A stretch of 64,000 bases of DNA from Odiellus spinosus (taxonomy: Eukaryota > Arthropoda > Arachnida > Opiliones > Phalangiidae). Made by a program: the position numbers and the translations under genes. Of the stretch, positions 22,469-32,018 are shown piece after piece (positions within the stretch are counted from its first letter, which is position 1; every line of letters starts with the position of its first letter). The stretch is taken from contig OY987226.1 of the NCBI GenBank assembly GCA_963920705.1, positions 5,830,501 to 5,894,500 of the forward strand, read 5' to 3'. Below the pieces are notes generated by a model. It worked only from the letters and a program-made list of their open reading frames with translations, was not told the origin of the DNA and ran no database searches.

Positions 22469-22899
22469 GGGTGACCACTTTTCCTATATTTCCTATTTTT
22501 TTCTATATTTTCACCTCCTTCCTATTTTCTCCTATAATTTAATGACAATTCCTATAATCTCTTATATTTCTACTCAAAATATCTAGTTAAGGGTAAAGTT
22601 ATAAATCATACTGTCAGCTGTGGCTGGATAAGAATATTTTAGCTTAACTGCACATTTTCCAGTTAAAATAGTCTGTAAAATTCCATACTATTTAAGCAAT
22701 TGGATCATATTAATACCATGTTTAAACCGGTGGCGAGAGTTGTGACGCAATAATAAACATGGTTCCTACTTTTAATTAATTATTTTCCTATTTTATCCTA
22801 TATTTTACACTTATTTCTTCCTATTTTATCCTATATTTTCCATAAAATTCTTCCTATATTTTCCTATATAGGATTGTCAAATTTTCAGTGGTCACCCTG
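22469..22899 (+). mobile_element. Family E element, left tip missing
   Basis: It starts GGGTGACCACTTTTCC without the usual leading CA and ends GTGGTCACCCTG. The conserved centre AACCGGTGGCGAGAGTTGTG is present. No target duplication is visible, consistent with loss of the left tip. Confidence 0.9.
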
Positions 22900-23336
22900 C
22901 TTCTATTTTTGACGGTCTGTTATTGACACGAGCAATTCCAAATTTCCGACTTTTATAATCGTAGTTTTACAATTCATTTAAAAATAGTCAATCTTTATTT
23001 GAGAGCGAAGAATCCTCTTCATATTTTAATTTTAAAAATATGATAATATGGTATTTGTAAAATAACTTTTAAATTTACTGTAACACAAAACATTCAACTT
23101 CTGGTTACAAAACCTGTAAAATCAGTAACGATTGACAGCAGTTCTCATCAAACATCCATTTATACCTACCTACAACCACCCAGTATTCAATCGAGGATTG
23201 AAAAATCAGTGATATATCGTTTTTTTTGAACGTATATACGCGCTCATAGTTCTAGAAATGACTTTGAAATTTAGTAATAGTTTTTATCCCGTGTTGGATC
23301 AGTCAGATATTTCAATTTATACAAAGTTATTCTTTC
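22900..23336. other. AT-rich spacer
   Basis: No gene or repeat family was recognised. Confidence 0.5.
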
Positions 23337-23602
23337 TTGAAGGGAGAATACAATAAGTTCAATTTGTTATCGTTTAAATATCCCTAATCCAACCGTAAAA
23401 GAATAAATCTAGAAATAATTTAAAACTTACCCCCGGAAAATAGGCTTAGCTGGATTCATGGAGATATTGAATTTCTTAAAATTTATGGATCAGCGACCAA
23501 TGAGCAAAGACCCGTCATTAAGGCGAGATCTCCGTAAGACTTCCAATAACAGTCGATTGGTTGCTAACCCTTCAATGCGAAGAAATTCAGTCCACTCTTG
23601 AA
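23337..23602 (+). mobile_element. Family C TTAA element, right end lost
   Basis: The left end reads TTGAAGGGAGAATACAA (the TTAA has mutated to TTGA). The family C landmarks AACTTACCCC, AATAGGCTTAGCTGG and ATTCATGGAGA follow, then CAGCGACCAATGAGCAAAG. The mirrored right half stops after GCGAAGAAATTCA, a few bases before a family E element. Confidence 0.85.
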
Positions 23603-24028
23603 TTACACCAGGGTGACCACTTTACCTATATTTCCTATATTTCCACCTCCTTCCTATTTTCTCCTATAATTTAATGGCAATTCTTATAATCTCCTATATT
23701 TCTACTCAAAATCTCTAGTTAAGGGTAAAGTTATAAATCATACTGTCAGCTGTGGCTGTATAAGATTATTTTAGCTTAACTGTACATTTTGCAGTTAAAA
23801 TAGTCTGTAAAATTCCATACTATTTAAGCAATTGGATCATATTAATACCATGTTTAAACCGGTGGCGAGAGTTGTGATGCAATAATAAACATGGTTCCTA
23901 CTTTTAATTATTTTCCTATTTTATCATATTTCTTCCTATTTTATCCTTTATTTTACATAAAATTCTTCCTATATTTTCCTATATTTCGCAAAGAAATTTC
24001 CTATATAGGATGGTCACCCTGATTACTC
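23603..24028 (+). mobile_element. Family E element
   Basis: The element (23609-24021) starts CAGGGTGACCACTTTACC and ends GGATGGTCACCCTG. The flanks ATTACAC and ATTACTC match at six of seven positions, a possible degraded target duplication. Confidence 0.9.
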
Positions 24029-24825
24029 ATTTAAGATATGGACATAGGTTCGTCAGCTCGTAAAATAGTTGTCGAGAACAACACCAAGAGACTCTTATCA
24101 TTGTGTTGAATGAAAACTGCGTTTGAATCATTTAGTCGTCAATCGTTGCATATAACATTTTCGCGTTTATATGTCTTGAAATAGGCGAAAAGTTTGTCTT
24201 CTTTGGCCAAATGGGTTTTCATCTGTAGTCTTTTTCCGCTTGCCTGACCCCCATTATCATTTTCCTTTTCTGACTATTTTTCGCTAGCTTCCAAAAATGT
24301 TTTTTTTTTATTAGTTTTTTTATTTTATATGGTATTCTTCTAGAGGAAAGGTCTATAATTTAGAAATGGCCAAGGACGTATTTTTTTTTTTTTTTTTTCC
24401 TTTCTTCGCGTTATTTTTTCGGCATTTGCGTTACTCTCTGTTAGAACGTTTTGTTTCATAGTTTTCGTATAGTCGTATATGACAGCACTTCTATAGTATC
24501 TTTGGTGAAAAACGGTTTTGAATTGGTCAGTTCTACTCGAAACTCGCTGTTCGAAAGGTGTTATTATGTACAGAGAAAATTGGCGTGTTTTGTAACCGTT
24601 TTAAAAGTATATTGTTGTAGCTCTAGGATATAACGGATTTTGTTTTTTTATAATTTTAATGGTGATGGTTTAGCTACATATAGGGGTTAGATAAGCGTCT
24701 ATTTATTTTTCAAGTTGAATTAAGTATAATCTAGAAACTTTTAAAACTAAAATATTTTTTAAACTTTGGATTATGCAATGTGTTTTTAGTTTTTAGTTTT
24801 TATTAAACTTATATCACTTTATTTC
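24029..24825. other. AT-rich spacer
   Basis: It contains a poly-T run at about 24382-24399 and no convincing gene. The 60-codon frame at 24451-24633 has no recognised domain. Confidence 0.45.
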
Positions 24826-25155
24826 ATAGAAGCAAGAATCCATTCAGGTTCCATAAGAATATGGGAGCATAGCTTTAGCCTCTGGTACCATCCTCCCAAA
24901 CTTTGTAACAAAAGTTCGTCCGCAATTTTCGCGACATTTGTACGCTTAGATCTTTTTTCGGTCGGCTCCATTTTTATTACCCAAAATATTATGTCAAGGT
25001 CGTTAGTGGCGCGGGTTAATAATAGATGTCAGGAGCGATTTACTTGAAAAATCGATTCGAAGCGGACGAACTTTTGCTACAAAGTTTGCGAGGATGGTTA
25101 TTGAATCGCGGCCCTCCCATATTCTTATGGTACCTGAATGAATTCTTGATAGAAG
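24826..25155 (+). mobile_element. Family K MITE, second copy, with 7-bp TSD
   Basis: The element (24833-25148) runs from CAAGAATCCATTCAGG to CCTGAATGAATTCTTG. ATAGAAG is duplicated at 24826-24832 and 25149-25155. It is close to identical to the copy at 6190, suggesting fairly recent activity. Confidence 0.95.
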
Positions 25156-25989
25156 TACATAACACCCAATAGCTTAATACTATCAGCAAAGGGCCATGAA
25201 AACGTTCTCTCATCACTTAAAAATAGCCAAAAAAGTCAACACCCCTGTCTGACTCGAGGGATTTGGACTCTTCCTCGATATTTTTGAGTCGGGAGAGAGG
25301 GATGGAATTTAGGCGGGCCGCGCTTGGCTATATTGCCTCCCCAAGAGTGGCGCTTCCAATTTAACTATTTAAACCGACTGCGGCCGCTAGAGTGTCTCGA
25401 ATAAGAATATACCGGTACATTTATCTGGACGATAACTAGACTATTTAAATAGATGGAGATAAGAAAACCTGGGGTTCATTAGCGTCCTCTAAGGGCAAAC
25501 ATTGGGAAAAATATAATAACGTGGGACATTGCTCCTAGATCTCCCCGTAGATACGGTCCTCAACTTAAGATAATTGATGAAATTAAACCATTTTTAAGAA
25601 CCGTATTATTTAAGCCTCTGCATTTTCGAAAAATGTTTGACGTGAAATTTCGCAGGAAAAAGAGCATTAAAGCCTTTTAAAAGCCCGCTCGGCGGAAGCG
25701 CATTAAGAAGCCCAAAGTTTCACTGAAGGCTGACCGCGCCGCCGTATAAATATATCAAATGCACTCTTTTTAATCCCTTCAGGCGCGTATAAATGAAGTG
25801 AGCGTATCATTGCACCACTATTAAAGAGAGGTCGACCCTTGTGATCCCCTTCTTAGTCTCCCAGGTAACGATTATCTCGCATATACAATGTATTTTATCT
25901 TGTTTTGACAACAAGTACAAAGGTAGACCACCCTTTAATTCTATGATAGGTTTCTTAGAAATATATAATGACTAGGGTCGTGTGTTGTG
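25156..25989. other. Spacer with family P and L segments and a GC-richer patch
   Basis: 25335-25440 is the uninterrupted family P segment (GTGGCGCTTCC ... GCTAGAGTGTCTCGAAT), the empty-site counterpart of 12590-13030. About 25464-25510 is a family L motif (GTCCTCTAAGGGCAAACA). A GC-richer patch at 25680-25860 has two TATAAA words (25745 and 25789) but no ORF. No gene was recognised. Confidence 0.5.
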
Positions 25990-26408
25990 TCAATTCGGGT
26001 TGAAATAAGGTTTGAGACCACCATCCTTTCCGCTCACTAGGGCCGTTGTCGGTTTAGCGTTCGTTGGAGCACTTCCGTTTTTCCCGGAAGTTGAAAACGA
26101 TCGAAACAGAGAAGAATCCCCCCCCCCCCTAAGTTTATGGCATTTTTCACATTGAGTTGATACCGTTACCAAACCTGTAAATATGGCTTCTCGAACCAAA
26201 TTTAAATTATACAGTTCGTCTGTAGCTCTGTAGTAAACTCTGGTTGAAATATTAAGCTTTTTTTGGGCCCGACATGAGATGATACCATTACCAAAGGCCG
26301 TAACGATGCTTTTCGTACGTAATTTGAATTGTATACTCGCCTTAATTGAATCCTGGTAATGTTTCTCGATGAAATTTCGTATCTTTTTGTGGTTGTATGT
26401 ATGGCCAC
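25990..26408 (-). pseudogene. Coding-like remnant with a tandemly duplicated motif
   Basis: The minus-strand frame from 26408 reads RRVYNSNYVRKASLRPLVMV followed by SSHVG. About 120 bp further on, in another frame, is ELYNLNLVREAIFTGLVTVS followed by TQCEK. The two share YN-N-VR-A---LV-VS and are also alike at nucleotide level, so this is a tandem duplication of a coding-type segment, now broken by a frameshift at about 26212. The downstream frame (to 25990) continues CHKLRGGG with a C-x2-C pair. The motif is vaguely like a segment of Mutator-type transposases, but I cannot confirm that. There is no intact start or full domain. Confidence 0.35.
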
Positions 26409-26785
26409 AGAAAGGACAATATTGTTCCTAAGAGCCCCCTTATTTCTAACAATAGGGGTCCGTATTTTAAGTGGCCTAAACGAACCCTAATGTCGCTAAA
26501 ATGGAGCCCTTTTTAACCCTTCATAATATATAGCGTGGCTAAAATGGAAAACTTATTTTCTCGGGGAATATAAAGACCAGGGGCTTTTGTTTGGGCAACC
26601 ATATCAAGGACTAGTCTGAGCGAAATTGTGGACCAGTTACGATAAATCGGGGGATTACTAAATTTTCTTTTAAAGTGATGATTTCACTTGATTTTTCATG
26701 CAATCAGGACTGTCTTAAAAATCCCGCTTTATCTAAAATTGAACCTGGAAATCTCAGGGTATTAAAGACTAAATATGCAGGGGAA
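26409..26785. other. AT-rich spacer
   Basis: No gene was recognised. Toward the right the words CTGGAAATCTCAGGG and GGGGAATTT lead into the 29-bp array. Confidence 0.45.
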
Positions 26786-27520
26786 TTTAAAAATATTAGT
26801 GAAATTCAGGGCAATTTAAAAATATTGGTGAAATTCAGGGCAGTTTAAAAATATTGGTGAAATTCAGGGCAGTTTAAAAATATTGGTGAAATTCAGGGCA
26901 GTTTAAAAATATTGGTGAAATTCAGGGCAGTTTAAAAATATTGGTGAAATTCAGGGAAATTTAAAAATATTGGTGAAATTCAGGGCAATTTAAAAATATT
27001 GGTGAGATTCCGGGCAATTTAAAAATATTGGTGAGATTCCGGGCAATTTAAAAATATTGGTGAGATTCCGGGCAATTTAAAAATATTGGTGAAATTCCGG
27101 GCAATTTAAAAATATTGGTGAAATTCAGGGCAATTTAAAAATATTGGTGAAATTCAGGGCAATTTAAAAATATTGGTGAAATTCAGGGCAATTTAAAAAT
27201 ATTGGTGAAATTCAGGGCAATTTAAAAATATTGGTGAAATTCAGGGCAATTTAAAAATATTGGTGAAATTCAGGGCAATTTAAAAATATTGGTGAAATTC
27301 AGGGCAATTTAAAAATATTGGTGAAATTCTGGGCAATTTAAAAATATTGGTGAAATTCTGGGCAATTTAAAAATATTGGTGAAATTCTGGGCAATTTAAA
27401 AATATTGGTGAAATTCTGGGAAATTTAAAAATATTGGTGAAATTCAGGGCAATTTAAAAATATTGGTGAAATTCAGGAAATTCATAGCAATTTAAAAATA
27501 TTGGTGAATTTCACTAAATT
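26786..27520 (+). repeat. 29-bp minisatellite (GGGCAATTTAAAAATATT...)
   Basis: About 25 units of 29 bp, consensus CAATTTAAAAATATTGGTGA plus AATTCAGGG. Variants occur in runs (CAGTTT units at the left, GATTCCGGG near 27005-27090, ATTCTGGG near 27325-27420), showing local duplication of neighbouring units. The right flank ends TGAACCCTGG, so the array may have grown inside a CAGGG-ended element. Confidence 0.95.
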
Positions 27521-27767
27521 CAGGGCAATTTGAGGTTTGGGCATATTTGATGTAAAAGAGTTGTTTCAACAAATAGATACAATGGGTGGTCTTGGACCTG
27601 AAAATTTCAGTGAATATTTGTTTAAAACCTGGAAATTTCAGGGAAATCAGTTCGGCAAAAATTGTATGAACCCTGGCTACGTTTTTAAAGCATTTTCAAT
27701 GTTCTTATTAACTTTTTAAGCAAATGATTTCATTGGGCCGGTTTATTAAAATAAGTTATTTGTTTAA
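27521..27767. other. Spacer after the 29-bp array
   Basis: The 60-codon frame at 27537-27719 lies in sequence related to the array and is not judged coding. Confidence 0.45.
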
Positions 27768-27831
27768 AACCTTAATTTTGATGAGACTTCTCCTTGTGTA
27801 GAGAAAAGGAGTGAGTCTCGATCAAAAGGTT
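27768..27831 (+). ncRNA. Candidate microRNA-like precursor hairpin
   Basis: The left arm AACC..TTTTGATGAGACT.CTCCTT pairs with the right arm AAGGAG.AGTCTCGATCAAAAGGTT around the 10-nt loop GTGTAGAGAA. The stem is about 24 bp with single-base bulges near GAT/GA and mid-stem. Length and bulge pattern suit a short animal pre-miRNA, and the hairpin lies in repeat-free sequence. I do not recognise the would-be mature sequences as a known family. It could instead be a small decayed foldback. The opposite strand folds equally well. Confidence 0.35.
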
Positions 27832-28054
27832 GTGTTCTTAAAGCGTTGGAACTTGGAAAGAATAGGCTCTCGGTGTTTAATGATTTATGAAGCGCCCGTA
27901 AAAGACTTCCAATTAATACCCGCCCAACCGCCTTTTAAAAGCTTTTAGCAGTCTCTTTATTCTTGTTTTAGCTAGAACAGGTTAGTACTCTTATTCGAAA
28001 TTAACATTATGGGGTCAGCCGTGCATATCTTTGGACAAGAAACCCAATAAATAT
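27832..28054. other. Repeat-free spacer, candidate regulatory
   Basis: It contains TTAATGATTTATGAAGCG and CCAATTAATACCCGCC, homeodomain-type AT-rich sites in GC-richer context. No ORF. Regulatory role is inference. Confidence 0.3.
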
Positions 28055-28127
28055 CTCAAAGAGTCGATTTGAGCATTAGAAACGGTTTGAAAACGTTTTT
28101 TTTTTTGTGTCAAGTGTGAACGTAGCT
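28055..28127 (+). mobile_element. Family J right end (partial)
   Basis: GAGTCGATTTGAGCATTAGA leads to AACGGTTTGAAAACG and ends AAGTGTGAACGTAGCTA. It matches the right half of the copy at 11822. The left half is absent. Confidence 0.6.
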
Positions 28128-28207
28128 AAAGTGAGACTGTCATCATTTTCTTTCAATGATCTATGCGTACCATATTTGTGGCTAAAAACCTTTGAGTTTA
28201 CGCGTGT
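28126..28207 (+). mobile_element. Family I left end (partial)
   Basis: TAAAGTGAGACTGTCATCATT matches the family I left end. The right end is missing, and the sequence runs up to the family C element. Confidence 0.55.
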
Positions 28208-28861
28208 TTAAAGGGAGAATGCAACCTAAAAACAAGTGATTTATCGATTCCATGTCGTTTATATATTCCTAATCCGACAGTTAAAAAAATACAAACAAAT
28301 ATTAAACTAGAACTAAATTTAAAAACTTATCCTCAAAATAAGCTTAGCTGGATTCACCTGAACTCCCCATATAAGGACAAGTGACCAATCGATCGATGGC
28401 TCTTATATGGGGAATGCATGATCACATTTTTCGCTAATCCTTATACGGGGAGTTCATGATATCAAGGAGGATCAGAGAAGGAGAGGAAATGTGGGGCTGC
28501 GTTGAGTTAGAGAGAGAAGAGCCAACCTCCCACTCGGGTGGAAAGGGGGGATAGGAAATTCTCGAGGTAAACTGTTGTCACGTGGTCGCTAGCTAGCGCG
28601 TCTCATAAAGGATTCGTTTTACCCACGCGACAACATTTTACCACGAAACGTCTCTACCCCCGTTCTCCCAGAGTGGGAGTTTAGGCCGACGCAGTAGGAA
28701 CCGCGCCGTCCCCACATTTCCTCTCCTTCTCTGATCCTCCTTGATGATATCTCCTTGAATCCAGCTAAGCCTATTTTGATGTTAAGTTTTAAATTTATTT
28801 CTAGTTTAATATTTGTTTGTAATTTTTTTTCTGTTGTATTAGGATGTTTAAACGATAAGGT
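28208..28861 (+). mobile_element. Family C TTAA element, split by family B and truncated on the right
   Basis: TTAA (28208-28211) is followed by AGGGAGAATGCAACC. The left arm carries ACAAATATTAAACTAGAA and AAGCTTAGCTGGATTCA. It is interrupted by family B at 28463-28743, and resumes with CTCCTTGAATCCAGCTAAGC and TTATTTCTAGTTTAATATT. Just before the expected terminal TTGCATTCTCCCT it is replaced by a partial family A element. Confidence 0.88.
28456..28750 (+). mobile_element. Family B foldback MITE inside family C, with 7-bp TSD
   Basis: The element (28463-28743) starts CAAGGAGGATCAGAGAAGG. ATGATAT is duplicated at 28456-28462 and 28744-28750. It is almost identical to the copy at 12063, including the CTAGCTAGCGCG centre. 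Confidence 0.95.
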
Positions 28862-29071
28862 ACTTCGAGCGAATATCTCTAGCAGCCTTGGAGTTCGTCA
28901 AAAATACGTCGTCGTTTGTGGAGAGAGAGAATTTCCAATTTTCCGTAGACAGGGGGGTATGAAGTAGGACCCCTCCGATCTCGTAAAATTGGGAATTTTA
29001 CCCATACAGAGAGGAGCGCTATATGGAACATTAGAGTAGTTGACTTCAAAGGAGGGTTTCATCGTCTTCTG
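28862..29071 (+). mobile_element. Family A MITE, left third missing
   Basis: It starts within the element at TTCGAGCGAATATCTCTAGC and runs to the normal right end GTTTCATCGTCTTCTG. It abuts the broken right end of family C, so both were probably lost to the same deletion. Confidence 0.88.
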
Positions 29072-29522
29072 ATACAAAACAAAATAAAACTTTAAATTGA
29101 AACGCGTGACGTCATGAATACCATAATGGACTTAATTATCATAATTTAGATATTATGAAACATTCCTAGCTACTTATCGCCGAGTTGCAAACCTCTCGCT
29201 TTTTCTATTCTCCTGTTATTTGTCGGTATTTGTATGCAAAAAAGGTCGTTTAAAAGGAACACAAAAGAGAAGCAAAGATGGCAATTTGGCGTCACTTACT
29301 CTCACGGCAGACTACCTTCAATAGTTATACTTTAAACCGTCGCTTTAAACATACCCTTTCTTTTTCTTTCCAACGAAGAAGAGTGGGTGGAATAAAAATC
29401 AATTTTAGTGAAATACCGTTTTTTCACATTTTAAACTATTCGTATTCTTCCATAAAAATAAATCTACAAAGAGTTGAATACCCCCCTCCCCTCCCCATTT
29501 AGCAGTATGAAAAACCATTAGT
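29072..29522. other. AT-rich spacer
   Basis: The 74-codon frame at 29278-29502 shows no recognised domain. No repeat was recognised. Confidence 0.45.
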
Positions 29523-29874
29523 TTTAAATCAGAAGCCAATGAAACCCTCCTTTGAAGTATATTACTCCCTGGTCTTATCTACCCCTCTCTGTATGGGTTA
29601 GTTTCAAAAAGCGCGATTCGTACGCCTCCTAACGGTAGATATTTTCGGAGCGGGAGTTCGTCGAGCGAATATCTCTAGCAGCCTTGGAGTTCGTCAAAAA
29701 AAACGTCGTCGTTTGTGGAGAGAGAGAATTTCCAATTATCCGTAGACAGGGGGGATGAAGTAGGACCCCTTCTAACTCGTAAAATTGGTAATTTTACCCA
29801 TACCGAGAGGAGCGCTATATGGAACATTGAAGTAGTAGACTTCAAAGGAGGGTTTCATCGGCTTCTGTTTAAAT
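29523..29874 (+). mobile_element. Family A MITE, full length, with 7-bp TSD
   Basis: The element (29530-29867, 338 bp) begins CAGAAGCCAATGAAACC. TTTAAAT is duplicated at 29523-29529 and 29868-29874. Internal variants (TTCTAACTCG in place of TCCGATCTCG) place it in the same subfamily as the copies at 53420 and 62849. Confidence 0.95.
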
Positions 29875-30684
29875 CTATATTTGTTTCAATACAAGTTAAA
29901 GGTAAACTAAAAGAAAAAAAAAAAAAAAAAAATGGTCCAAATATTCATACTAGTCCTTAGTCCTTGCAATCCATTTAAACCGTTTCAAATCGTTTCACTA
30001 TAGAGTCGTGTGAACGGGAAAGCATCTTTTCTCGAATCGATTTGATTCGATTTCTCGAAACTGCTTCGGGAACCAGTTTCATACCGATTTGGTTTTCAAC
30101 AACCGATAAAAAAAAATTTAGCTTTTTAATTTTGAACTTTCACGCAAGACACTTGTGTCTATTCCTCTCCTGTTTTGTATTCTCTTTGCTGCCGTTTTGA
30201 TCTCTTGGAGCTATTTAAGAAAGCCCAAGCAGTTTTGAACTTGATGAGAACTGAAGTTGATTCTGACTAGCTCTAGTAAAAAAAAGGGTGGGATGGAGGA
30301 TTTCACTTCGGAAAATGGCGTAAAATATTGTTATTGAAAGTTCTTTTAAAGAGAGAAAAGGGGGGTTTGTCAGTTTTATTACGCGAGAAATGTCAGCTCT
30401 TTGGCTGGCTAACTTTGAACAAAGAGATTTTTAGCGCCCTCGCCACTATAAAAATTCTTTCCGACTCACTTGTTCACTTCAAAACACCCAAATTTTATTA
30501 GGCCTATTATTTTATTTTATTTTATTTTTTCCTCTAATTTTCATGAAATGAAGTGAGAGTTTTAGATTCGCGTAAGACATAGGTATAAGTCTAAAATAGA
30601 AGTCTTTGAAAAATAAATTTTCGATTGAATTTTTGAGAGTAATTTTGGGTTTTTATTGGGAATTTGCTATAGCCAATGTTCATA
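29875..30684. other. Spacer with family J fragment and a TATA/TCF-containing island
   Basis: 29970-30115 is a family J fragment (TCGATTTGATTCGATTTC, AACTGCTTCGGGAACCAG). 30360-30480 is repeat-free and GC-richer. It has TTTATTACGCG, the palindrome CTTTGAACAAAG (30413-30424), TATAAAAA (30447-30454) and an initiator-like TTCACTTC near 30473. No ORF follows within 200 bp. Confidence 0.4.
30447..30480 (+). promoter_or_regulatory. Possible TATA-box promoter
   Basis: TATAAAAA at 30447 lies about 27 bp upstream of TCACTTC, which fits the animal initiator pattern YYANWYY. A TCF/Sox-type palindrome lies 23 bp upstream of the TATA. No transcript or ORF supports it, and TATA-like words are frequent in AT-rich DNA. 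Confidence 0.2.
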
Positions 30685-30987
30685 CAGGGTTGCCACAGGT
30701 CCGGGAAAAGTCAGGGAATTTGAAAATGAACCAAAAAAGTCAGGGAATTTAAAGATCTTTTAAGAAGCCAGGAAATTTCTATCATTATCTGCTGAAAATA
30801 TTTGAAGCAGTTGTGTAGGTTAGAACAAAGATATGCGTGCAAAAAGTTTGGCGAACGCAATTGCAAAATAAAAGGTTAAAAATTGGGTAGTATTAGCTGA
30901 AATGGTCAGGGAAAATCGTTGGAAAAGGTCAGGGAAAAACCGGGAAAAGTCAGGGAATTTGAATCTGAAAAAAGTGTGGCAACCCTG
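30685..30987 (+). mobile_element. Family H CAGGGTTGCCACA element (hAT-like)
   Basis: The left end is CAGGGTTGCCACAGGTC and the right end TGTGGCAACCCTG. TCATA flanks both sides (30680-30684 and 30988-30992), a possible 5-bp target duplication. The body repeats GGGAAAAGTCAGGGAATTTG. No ORF. The second copy is at 41765. Confidence 0.8.
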
Positions 30988-30992
30988 TCATA

Positions 30993-32018
30993 GATATTTT
31001 TGTATTTTCTGAAATATCAGACTCCGAACTCTTTTCTAAAAAATTAGGATCTTTAATATAATAATTATAATTATTTTTAAGTTATTTCTTTAATTTTGTC
31101 TTTTAAATGTTTAACCAACACGCTGATTTAACTTCTCAGTGCGATTAAATTTAAATATACCCGTGACTTCAAACTCGACCTTTCTCTCCACCTTTGTTAA
31201 ATAAGTACGAGTACTTTCAGTACTTAATAAGGTTATTGTAGACTTTTGAATGTCGCGACCTCGACAAGTCACACTTCCTCTTTGTAGTAAAAGCCCTTTT
31301 TATTTTTCTCACTCGAAATTTCCAATTTTTCTAAACAAAGGGAGAAGGATCTCTGAAATACTCTTTTGAAAAGGGGCGCGAATACTTCGGCGCGTTTTGA
31401 AATTTTACTGAGCGTATAATTTGGGAGAAATTTCTTCATGCGTTGAAACATTGTGTGTCGCCGGCGGAGACTTTGCCGCGCGATCTTTTGTTTGCCTTTT
31501 TATTTTCGCTTATAAACGATGGGACGTGGAGGAAAAGCTTTCTATTTTTATAATTGACGAATAAACACCATGCCCATCCGCCGCGAGAGACGATATGCCT
31601 TAAGTGAAAAACTTGTTGTATTTTTCTTAAGATGGTTCTCTGAGAAAGATCATTTTTATTTTCTTATAATTTGGTTTCAAACCAGTAGTGGGATTGCTTT
31701 GAAGGGAATGGAAACGCTTCGCTAGCCTCCACAATGCTAGTATTTCGCTTAATTACCGCGATTAATTCCCAGCACTGTTTCAAATATTCTTAGTAATGAT
31801 GATGATGTAATATATGCTCCCGGTTTGGGTGAATTAATCTGTTTGTCTCTAGTTATTCCGTGGTATGTCTAAACTAATTGTGTATGTAGTAGTTAGCTCG
31901 ATAATTTAACGTGTTAGAAAAGCCACCTTTTGATTATAAAACTCGAGGCATAAAATGTTGTTAATTTTGATATCATAAGAGATGAGATAATTTATATCTA
32001 ATTTAAACAAATAAATTA
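30993..32018. other. AT-rich spacer, GC-richer around 31450-31600
   Basis: The minus frame at 31269-31451 has no recognised domain. The 31450-31600 patch contains GCCGGCGGAGACTTTGCCGC and TTATAAACGATGGG. No ORF and no repeat-family match. Confidence 0.4.
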
